Below are positions 1 through 4,690 of a stretch of DNA of 5,374 bases, piece after piece. Both the position numbers and the translations under genes were made by a program. The first letter of the stretch is position 1. Each line of letters starts with the position of its first letter. The notes under the pieces were generated by a model that saw only the letters and a program-made list of their open reading frames with translations, was not told the origin of the DNA and ran no database searches. This DNA is from Candidatus Collierbacteria bacterium (GTDB taxonomy: Bacteria > Patescibacteriota > Microgenomatia > UBA1400 > MFAQ01): the NCBI GenBank assembly GCA_023245265.1, contig JAHFKQ010000050.1, forward strand, positions 1 to 5,374, read 5' to 3'.

Positions 1-2588
1 AAAGTCTTCTGGGTATTCTCCTCTGTTGTCTTTTCTTTTTACTTGGCGGCGGTTTACTCATTAATTCGGCTATCCCTCTGGTGGGTGAACTTTTTCGATC
101 CCCCTTTACCAAGTTCTCTACCCCCCTCGCTTTTACCTATGCTTGTTTCTTCTCGATTGGATCTGTGTTTTTACTCGACCTTTTTACCTATCTCCACAGT
201 CGTCTCACATATCCCCTGACTCTTTTTACCGTCACTGCTTCTCTTTTTATTTTTATGTCTCCCGTTTTCTCCGGTAACCTGATCGACACTAATATGCGGC
301 TCTCTCTTCCACAGGAATACACCGATCTTTTTACTTACCTCAAAACCCAGGACCCCGCCACCCGCATTGCGAACTTTCCCCAATACTCGTTCTGGGGTTG
401 GAACTACTACGACTGGGGCTATCGCGGTTCCGGTTTTCTCTGGTACGGCATCCAACAGCCCATTCTGGACCGAGCCTTTGATGTCTGGGATAAAAGTTCC
501 GAAAAGTATTACGAAGAAATCTCCGCCGCTCTCTACTCCGGTCGCCAAACCGAGTTTGAAGATCTCTTAGACAAATACGCCATTTCTTGGGTGCTTCTGG
601 ACAAACATCAGATTACTCCGGACTCCAAAACCGACACCAAGAACGCCCTCTTGGAAAAATTTCTCACCAATTCGGCCAAATTCACTCTAGCCAAAAGTTT
701 TAATGACCGAATCTTTCTTTATCGGGTCAACCTCAAAACCCCTCCTCAAAACTTTCTCTCGGTTTCTTCACCTTCGACCGAAGTTCACCCCTTCGACTCT
801 CTGAGTTTGCGTCCCGACACCGGCTGGGTCGAAAAGGGCGGCTACCTTTCCACCGGCGTTCCTTTTTCTGTTGCTACCCCGGGATCTCTCAAGGTTCCTT
901 CTCTCACCACCACCGAAAATCTTCTCCCGGTTCGTATCGAGTACCAAAAGCTTTTTAACTCCCTTACCCTGCGTCTCACCCCTTTGGTTCCCACTCTTTT
1001 TGTCTCGGGCCAGCAAATAGATCTCGACTCCAAACCCACTTTTATTCAAATCCCTACGACTCTCGGCAATAACTTTATCCTTCAACTTGACCACCGTTTT
1101 TATCCCCTGCAGATACCCGCCGAAATTCCTGACCTCACCGCCTTTACACCTCTGACGACTGCGTATCTCCCTTCTCGGGACTCATTTGACCTTAATCTTT
1201 TTGACGCCGTTAGTAATAATGTCACCGACTTGACCGATCGCTTTGCTCTCGTCGATCCGGTCCAGTGCTACAGTCATAAGCCAAATCGGAAGATCGAAAA
1301 AATCGTCACTGCCGGCTCCATCTCACTCATCGGCACCGATGTGGTGGGTTGCCTTTCTACTCCTTTACCTCAAATCCCGGGCGGGTCTCTCACCTCTTTA
1401 TCCTTCACCTACTCTTCACCTACACTCACTCCGGGCAATGCCAATATTTCCGGCCGGGACTACACCGCCGAGGAAATTCCCCAATCGCTCGAGCCCCGCA
1501 CCACTCCGCGTCGGGTCCAGCTTTTTGCCACCTCTACCGGCCAAGACCAACAAGCCAATTTAATTTTGGAAGCGGCCGATACCCACTCGGTCCAAGAAAT
1601 TACTTATCGTGACATCACCCTTTCCGCCCATCCGTTATTATTTTCTTCGCGACCCAGGCTTCAGCCGGTGTCGGACCAAACCATCGATCTGGCGGAGGGA
1701 AATAACACACTTCAGATTTCTTTACCCATCACCAATACCGAGTACGATCTCCGTCAAATTCCGGAAAGTAACGGCCTTTTCCCCGAGAGTCGCAACTGTG
1801 ATCAGTTTAATAATGGCCCAACTAATAAATTGGTTTCCAAAGATGGCTTTTTATATCAAAGCCAAAACGCCATTGAATGCGATTATCTTAATCTTCGCCA
1901 GTTGCCCCATTCGATAAATTATTTACTCTCTCTCCAAGCCGAGGCCCAAAAGGGTTTACCTTTGACCGTTTGTCTAGAAAACCAATCTACCTTCCGCTGT
2001 GATATTCACGAACGACTGGCCAAAACTACCCTGACTCAGTCCATCATTCAACCGGTCGCCAATCCGGATGAAGGCGTCGGCTACACCTTACATCTTTTCA
2101 ATCAATCCTTTGGCCGACGGGTGACCTCCAATCTCTTGAGAAATTTATCTCTTCGCCCCATTCCCCTGGCCTTTATGAAAGCGATTTCCGTTAGCCCTTC
2201 TGCCGCTCTTTCTACTTCCGGCACTCTCTTGTCTACCTCTCATCCGGCCGAATTCTTCTACACGCTTACCACCTCCTCGGAGGCCAGTGCCCTAAATCTT
2301 TACCAAACCAAATCTCCCTACTGGCAAGCTCTCGTGGTGCCCCAGGCCGACCTCCGGCTTCCCTCCTGGTTACTGATCACCAAAATTATTTTTGAATATC
2401 CTCGACTCACTGCACTCCCTCACCAAGACTCCACCCTCTGGTACAACTCCTGGTCACTTCCCTCTACCCCCTCACCCATCATCGTTATCTATCTTCCCCA
2501 GTACCTTCAGTTCCTCGGCTTTTTCTTTTTGATCACTCCCTTCTTCGTCTGGCTCCTCAAAAAACTCTTTCCCCACTTAAAGCCATAA
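1..2588 (+). CDS. GT-C/YfhO-like large membrane protein, 3' part (5' end outside window)
   Basis: The frame is open from the first full codon at position 3 to TAA at 2586-2588. A GTG at 81 is an internal codon rather than a convincing start, because hydrophobic membrane sequence (SLLGILLCCLFFLLGGG) is encoded before it and no ribosome binding site precedes it. Numbering from that GTG, hydrophobic helices lie at about 12-38 and 44-64. A long, probably extracytoplasmic region follows, then one last helix at about 799-827 ending in KKLF, which suggests a cytoplasmic tail. The stretch just after the second helix (LPQEYTDLFTYLKTQ, then RIANFPQYSFWGW and NYYDWGYRGSGF) resembles the post-membrane region of bacterial GT-C-type, YfhO and PTPS-related membrane proteins. 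Near the C-terminus, SPYWQA and LWYNSW resemble the conserved Trp motifs of that group. Six cysteines (396, 424, 573, 600, 631, 640) could form disulfides. The likely role is sugar transfer or surface polysaccharide assembly; the exact substrate is unknown. The catalytic N-terminal part is not in the window. Confidence 0.8.
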   Translation, partial: SLLGILLCCLFFLLGGGLLINSAIPLVGELFRSPFTKFSTPLAFTYACFFSIGSVFLLDLFTYLHSRLTYPLTLFTVTASLFIFMSPVFSGNLIDTNMRLSLPQEYTDLFTYLKTQDPATRIANFPQYSFWGWNYYDWGYRGSGFLWYGIQQPILDRAFDVWDKSSEKYYEEISAALYSGRQTEFEDLLDKYAISWVLLDKHQITPDSKTDTKNALLEKFLTNSAKFTLAKSFNDRIFLYRVNLKTPPQNFLSVSSPSTEVHPFDSLSLRPDTGWVEKGGYLSTGVPFSVATPGSLKVPSLTTTENLLPVRIEYQKLFNSLTLRLTPLVPTLFVSGQQIDLDSKPTFIQIPTTLGNNFILQLDHRFYPLQIPAEIPDLTAFTPLTTAYLPSRDSFDLNLFDAVSNNVTDLTDRFALVDPVQCYSHKPNRKIEKIVTAGSISLIGTDVVGCLSTPLPQIPGGSLTSLSFTYSSPTLTPGNANISGRDYTAEEIPQSLEPRTTPRRVQLFATSTGQDQQANLILEAADTHSVQEITYRDITLSAHPLLFSSRPRLQPVSDQTIDLAEGNNTLQISLPITNTEYDLRQIPESNGLFPESRNCDQFNNGPTNKLVSKDGFLYQSQNAIECDYLNLRQLPHSINYLLSLQAEAQKGLPLTVCLENQSTFRCDIHERLAKTTLTQSIIQPVANPDEGVGYTLHLFNQSFGRRVTSNLLRNLSLRPIPLAFMKAISVSPSAALSTSGTLLSTSHPAEFFYTLTTSSEASALNLYQTKSPYWQALVVPQADLRLPSWLLITKIIFEYPRLTALPHQDSTLWYNSWSLPSTPSPIIVIYLPQYLQFLGFFFLITPFFVWLLKKLFPHLKP

Positions 2589-2617
2589 AAAAATCCCCCT
2601 ATTTAATTAGGGGGATT
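2587..2617 (-). terminator. Intrinsic terminator of the Rieske oxygenase gene
   Basis: A perfect 9-bp stem pairs AATCCCCCT (2592-2600) with AGGGGGATT (2609-2617) around an 8-base loop. Read on the minus strand, it is followed directly by a run of seven T, which is the A-run at 2587-2593 on plus. It begins about 10 bases past the Rieske stop codon. The T-tract overlaps the TAA stop of the convergent membrane-protein gene. No T-tract follows on the plus strand, so it should act mainly on the minus-strand transcript, although the hairpin may also protect the 3' end of the plus-strand message. Confidence 0.88.
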
Positions 2618-2626
2618 ACGATCGAA

Positions 2627-3787
2627 CTATAAGTACCCAATTTCCTTCCTGTTACTCATTAGTTTCAAATATTCTTCATCAAAGGCCACCAGGAGGCTTT
2701 CGCTCGGCGAGTACCAGCCTGGTTTGTAGCCTCTGGAAGATATCCCTTTTTGGGCTTCTTCACAGATTTCCCAATCTTCATGATTGGTTTTTCGCCAGAC
2801 ATTGATCGCTTCCATTGGTCGGAATCCTGCCCAGCCAAAAGAGCTGGGATTAAAGAGCCAAACCGTTTCGATGCTGGTTCTGGTCGCCGACAATGGCGTT
2901 AAATAGTGAAACATGACATAGTCCGGATGGATATTTAGAAGAAAGTTCCCGAGCATCGAGTAGTAATAGCCCATCCGGACCGTCCTTAAAGTCAAGTGAC
3001 CTCCCAATGGAACTCCACATATCTTTCCGGACTCCGTCAGGCTATCTCCGTTGGTAATTTTCATCAATCCACCGAGAATCGGCCCCTTAGACAGATCATT
3101 CATCGCGCTTTTACTGTCGATGTGTTTCATGAGGGTCGGGTGAATCGTGGCACAGTGATCACACTCGTTAAAATTCAGCATGATCAATTTCCAGTTGGCC
3201 TCGACCACTTGGACATCGGCGGATCCGAATGGCTGTAGTCCTTCTATTTTCCAGTCACCCAGTTTGTTAAGTATCGGCTTATACAGGTCTTCAAAAGCCA
3301 CCGGGTTAGGGGAAAGGGCGATAAAAATAAAACCCACCCAAATTTTCACTGGCAAACTGGTCAAACCGTTTTCTTCTTTCTCAAACGCCGGCACCATCTT
3401 CATTTGTCCCGCTCCGATCAAGGCCCCTTTCAGATCATAAGTCCAGCCATGATAGCGGCACTGCAAAGTACTTCGTTCCAAGTTTTTTGAGTCTAGCCCA
3501 TACGGCAAAACCGGACAGATCTGAGTGCCGCGATGAGCACACACATTGTAATGCGCTCTCACTTCCCCCTCTTTATCCCGCAAGATAATCAAGCTGTCAC
3601 CGAAGACTTCCTGTAGGTAATAATCTCCGGGGTTGGGGATGCGGCTCGAGTGCCCGACACAGTACCAGGTCTTTTCAAAGATGTTCTGTCGTTCAATTTC
3701 AAATATTTCCGGACTGATGTAATACTCGGCCGCCAGTGTCTTGGCCTGCTTATATGTCTCCACCGTCTTTTTAAAGCCATTAGTCAT
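2627..3787 (-). CDS. Rieske non-heme iron oxygenase, alpha (catalytic) subunit
   Basis: This is a complete 386-residue protein, a normal length for the family. The N-terminal Rieske domain (about 40-150) has the [2Fe-2S] ligands C83-x-H85 (VCAHRG) and C110-x2-H113 (CRYHGWTYD). The C-terminal SRPBCC catalytic domain (about 190-375) has NFNECDHCATIHP, giving iron ligands H211 and H216 with E208 as the acidic bridge to the neighbouring Rieske centre. The third ligand is probably D338 in NHEDWEICEEAQKG. The Glu bridge and the tail motif (EEAQKGISSRGYKPG) fit the group that includes choline monooxygenase, glycine betaine demethylase (GbcA-like) and carnitine oxygenase (CntA) better than naphthalene-dioxygenase types, which use Asp. 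The expected reaction is O2- and electron-dependent hydroxylation or N-demethylation of a small substrate in the cytoplasm; the substrate cannot be read from the sequence. No reductase gene is adjacent. The start is the ATG at 3787, preceded by AAGGAGG. Stop is TAG. Codon choice differs from the flanking plus-strand genes. Confidence 0.93.
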   Translation of the reverse strand: MTNGFKKTVETYKQAKTLAAEYYISPEIFEIERQNIFEKTWYCVGHSSRIPNPGDYYLQEVFGDSLIILRDKEGEVRAHYNVCAHRGTQICPVLPYGLDSKNLERSTLQCRYHGWTYDLKGALIGAGQMKMVPAFEKEENGLTSLPVKIWVGFIFIALSPNPVAFEDLYKPILNKLGDWKIEGLQPFGSADVQVVEANWKLIMLNFNECDHCATIHPTLMKHIDSKSAMNDLSKGPILGGLMKITNGDSLTESGKICGVPLGGHLTLRTVRMGYYYSMLGNFLLNIHPDYVMFHYLTPLSATRTSIETVWLFNPSSFGWAGFRPMEAINVWRKTNHEDWEICEEAQKGISSRGYKPGWYSPSESLLVAFDEEYLKLMSNRKEIGYL

Positions 3788-3792
3788 CCTGA

Positions 3793-3799
3793 CCTCCTT
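3793..3799 (-). promoter_or_regulatory. Ribosome binding site fixing the Rieske oxygenase start
   Basis: The minus strand reads AAGGAGG, then five bases (TCAGG), then ATG at 3787. This near-perfect Shine-Dalgarno sequence decides against the in-frame ATG at 3874. That earlier start would add 29 residues encoded across the upstream gene's terminator and has no comparable site. Confidence 0.85.
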
Positions 3800-3814
3800 T
3801 TCAAAGAACAGATG

Positions 3815-3832
3815 AGAGATTTTATCATCTCT
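3815..3832 (-). repeat. Short inverted repeat in the leader of the Rieske gene
   Basis: AGAGAT (3815-3820) and ATCTCT (3827-3832) form a perfect 6-bp inverted repeat with a 6-base spacer. It lies between the upstream terminator and the ribosome binding site, in the only stretch that can hold a promoter specific to the Rieske gene. On minus, the spacer region reads GATAAAAT, which could be a weak -10, but no good -35 sits at the right distance. It could be an operator, a small leader hairpin or chance. Confidence 0.3.
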
Positions 3833-3847
3833 TACCTCCCCAGCCAC

Positions 3848-3871
3848 AAAAAACCCGCCGATGAAGGCGGG
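3848..3871 (-). terminator. Intrinsic terminator of the DUF4177-like gene
   Basis: On the minus strand, CCCGCC (complement of 3866-3871), a 6-base loop and GGCGGG (complement of 3854-3859) are followed by six T (3853-3848). The hairpin starts six bases after the TAA of the 67-residue gene, as expected for an intrinsic terminator. It separates that gene from the Rieske gene, so the two are probably not one simple operon unless read-through occurs. Confidence 0.87.
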
Positions 3872-3877
3872 CAAAGT

Positions 3878-4081
3878 TTACCCTTCAAATTTATGAAATG
3901 ATTTCAGATTGTTTTCTGACTTTTCCGAGTATGGATCCAGCGGTCTCATAAAAATGTAAGTGATCCGCGCGGGCGTGGATAATACCGAAACCAACTGCCA
4001 CCCTAGTTCACCTAAAACATTCAGTTCAATCTCAGTCAGATCATTAGTCAGTGATCTTTTCAAGTACTCCCATTTGGGCAT
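3878..4081 (-). CDS. Small DUF4177-like protein
   Basis: This is a 67-residue soluble protein without signal peptide or membrane segment. The pattern WEY at 4-6, LNVLGELGWQLVSV at 20-33 and a final strand ending YIFMRP at 42-47 matches the consensus of the DUF4177 family as I remember it (an N-terminal W-E-Y, a central L-N-x-L-G-x-x-G-W-E-L-V-S and a closing F-K-R-P). Proteins of this family are short and have no established biochemical role. The tail after residue 50 (YSEKSENNLKSFHKFEG) is polar and probably disordered. The ATG at 4081 is preceded by AGGAG with a 6-base gap, and the stop is TAA at 3878-3880. It lies upstream of the Rieske gene on the same strand, but a strong terminator lies between them. 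A functional link to the oxygenase is possible but not shown. Confidence 0.75.
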   Translation of the reverse strand: MPKWEYLKRSLTNDLTEIELNVLGELGWQLVSVLSTPARITYIFMRPLDPYSEKSENNLKSFHKFEG

Positions 4082-4090
4082 TTATCTCTC

Positions 4091-4108
4091 CTAAAAAAAT
4101 ATTTTTAG
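4091..4108 (-). repeat. AT-rich inverted repeat next to the DUF4177-like gene's ribosome binding site
   Basis: CTAAAAA (4091-4097) and TTTTTAG (4102-4108) form a perfect 7-bp inverted repeat with a 4-base loop. On the minus strand the 3' arm ends in TTTTTAG and runs into the AGGAG site, sharing its first bases. A folded leader could partly cover the site, but seven mostly A-U pairs are weak. Confidence 0.4.
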
Positions 4109-4123
4109 AGGGCTTATCAACCA

Positions 4124-4192
4124 AAAAGCCTCACAGTGAGGGTGACGACCTGCCTGCCCGACTGGTCATCACTCCTCTCTTTGAGGCCTTTT
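4124..4192. repeat. Long imperfect hairpin (about 69 bases)
   Basis: The inner stem pairs 4141-4150 with 4164-4173 (nine of ten positions if G-T is allowed) around a 13-base loop at 4151-4163. The outer stem pairs AAAA-GCCTCA (4124-4133) with TGAGGC-C-TTTT (4182-4192), with one bulged base. The middle section is looser. On the minus strand the hairpin ends in GAGGCTTTTTGG; on plus it ends in GAGGCCTTTTG. It could therefore be a terminator in either direction, a structured leader of the DUF4177-like message, or a small RNA. No match to a named riboswitch or T-box was recognised. Confidence 0.55.
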
Positions 4193-4199
4193 GTTACAG

Positions 4200-4228
4200 T
4201 TGACACCCTTTTTTGGGAGTGTTAATCT
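4200..4228 (+). promoter_or_regulatory. Sigma70-type promoter in front of a candidate small RNA
   Basis: A perfect -35 box TTGACA (4200-4205) is followed by a 17-base spacer and a weak -10 TAATCT (4223-4228). The -10 is preceded by the extended element TG one base away (4220-4221). The predicted transcript starts near 4235. No protein-coding ORF with a ribosome binding site follows; instead there is an intrinsic terminator at 4276-4317. Confidence 0.5.
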
Positions 4229-4234
4229 GTATTC

Positions 4235-4317
4235 AGTTAAAGTCTACTGTCCAGACGATAGCTAGAAAAAGAAAAGCAATGTCATTCGAGTTAGGCTACG
4301 GTGATATTGCTTTTTTT
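4235..4317 (+). ncRNA. Candidate small RNA of about 83 nucleotides
   Basis: The span lies between the promoter ending at 4228 and the T-tract ending at 4317. It contains a small 5' hairpin (GTCT 4242-4245 with AGAC 4253-4256), an A-rich linker (GCTAGAAAAAGAAAA), and a 3' terminator hairpin with a 17-base loop. There is no start codon with a ribosome binding site. The 5' end is only a prediction from the promoter. I recognise no known RNA family (not 6S, SRP, tmRNA, RNase P or a tRNA). The call depends on the promoter and terminator lying at sensible distance. Confidence 0.4.
4276..4317 (+). terminator. Intrinsic terminator of the candidate small RNA
   Basis: GCAATGTCA (4276-4284) pairs with TGATATTGC (4302-4310) over nine positions including one G-T, and seven T follow (4311-4317). 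The A-run at 4272-4275 can extend the stem against the T-tract. On the minus strand the same hairpin is followed by TTTTCTTTTTC, so it may stop transcription both ways. A second small hairpin (GTCTA 4320-4324, TAGAC 4329-4333, then TATTTTT) just downstream looks like a back-up. Confidence 0.65.
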
Positions 4318-4353
4318 CTGTCTAAAAATAGACTATTTTTCAAGGATCCCCAC

Positions 4354-4535
4354 AAAAAAACAAGGAAATAAATTACCGACTCATCACAATCAGGCTTTGA
4401 CCAAGAAGGCCCAGCCGAGAGATTTGCGCTGTTCCGGAATTTCTTAAATGTACCGCTTGGCGGATAGACTTTTTGCGTCTATTCACTAATCGGTTGAGCA
4501 GATTTTTCATAAATTTGTAAGGAATTTTGCTATCT
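4354..4535 (-). ncRNA. Possible minus-strand structured RNA
   Basis: A minus-strand promoter at 4542-4570 predicts a transcript starting near 4535. The stretch downstream has two adjacent perfect small hairpins (ATAGAC 4464-4469 with GTCTAT 4477-4482; CCGC 4453-4456 with GCGG 4460-4463). A longer-range pairing joins 4375-4381 to 4488-4494; it contains a G-U pair on the minus strand but an A-C mismatch on plus, which favours a minus-strand RNA. The span ends in a run of seven T on minus (4360-4354), but no strong hairpin stands directly before that run, so the 3' end is uncertain. It overlaps a doubtful 80-codon ORF. No known RNA family is recognised. Confidence 0.25.
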
Positions 4536-4615
4536 ACAGCTAATATATCATGTCTTGTCAAGTTCTTCAACCTATAGCCAAATAATAAGTTATCCCATAA
4601 ATAATTTAGCCTCAT
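4373..4615 (-). CDS. Doubtful 80-residue basic ORF
   Basis: The ORF runs from ATG at 4615 to TAA at 4373. The product is basic (a cluster NRRKKSIRQ in the middle), has no membrane segment and matches no family I know. Evidence against it: there is no Shine-Dalgarno sequence before the ATG (upstream reads TTTGGCGAAAA) or before the internal ATG at 4510. Codons such as AGG, CTA, ATA and AGA are frequent, unlike the clear genes here. A promoter-like sequence and several small hairpins also lie inside it. It could be a fragment of an acquired gene or, more likely, an open frame across non-coding DNA. Confidence 0.18.
   Translation of the reverse strand: MRLNYLWDNLLFGYRLKNLTRHDILAVDSKIPYKFMKNLLNRLVNRRKKSIRQAVHLRNSGTAQISRLGLLGQSLIVMSR
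4542..4570 (-). promoter_or_regulatory. Extended -10 promoter on the minus strand
   Basis: On the minus strand, TTGAAG (complement of 4565-4570) is followed by a 17-base spacer and TATATT (complement of 4542-4547), with the extended element TG one base before the -10. This gives four of six -35 matches and five of six -10 matches. It points leftwards into the structured stretch 4535-4354. An overlapping TTGACA further along the same strand lacks a good -10 partner. Confidence 0.42.
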
Positions 4616-4618
4616 TTT

Positions 4619-4648
4619 TCGCCAAATATACCCCCCACCTGATACAAT
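4619..4648 (+). promoter_or_regulatory. Promoter of the 201-residue orphan gene
   Basis: An extended -10 element, TG then A then TACAAT (4643-4648, five of six consensus bases), lies about 40 bases before the start codon. The best -35 is the poor TCGCCA (4619-4624) with an 18-base spacer, which is typical when an extended -10 compensates. Transcription would start near 4655, leaving a leader of about 36 bases. Confidence 0.5.
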
Positions 4649-4690
4649 ATACCCAGTTGTTCTTTCCCATATAAATATTTAGGAGGCACT

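Noticed and set aside
81..83. GTG as the true start of the large membrane protein
   Set aside because: The frame continues to the left edge with membrane-helix sequence, and no Shine-Dalgarno sequence precedes the GTG.
171..1917. Several open frames on both strands inside the membrane-protein gene
   Set aside because: They overlap a long gene with consistent protein-like composition, lack ribosome binding sites and have low-complexity or arginine/serine-rich translations typical of shadow frames.
3788..3874. N-terminal extension of the Rieske protein by 29 residues from the ATG at 3874
   Set aside because: It would be encoded across the upstream gene's terminator, shows no family similarity, and the inner ATG at 3787 has a near-perfect ribosome binding site.
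2996..3901. Plus-strand and other-frame ORFs across the Rieske gene
   Set aside because: The minus-strand frame carries all Rieske and iron-site motifs, so these are antisense or shifted shadows.
4124..4192. MITE or insertion-sequence end
   Set aside because: The arms form one continuous hairpin rather than separated terminal repeats, and no target-site duplication or transposase fragment was seen.
4115..4198. Integron attC site, suggested by AAC/GTT at the ends of the long hairpin
   Set aside because: The flanking heptamers (TATCAAC, GTTACAG) do not fit RYYYAAC/GTTRRRY, and there is no integrase or cassette array in view.
4082..4690. tRNA, SRP RNA, tmRNA, 6S or RNase P RNA in the intergenic gap
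   Set aside because: No TpsiC-arm, SRP GGAA-type hairpin, tmRNA or RNase P core motifs were found on either strand. A divergent 6S RNA cannot be fully excluded but its closing stem was not found.
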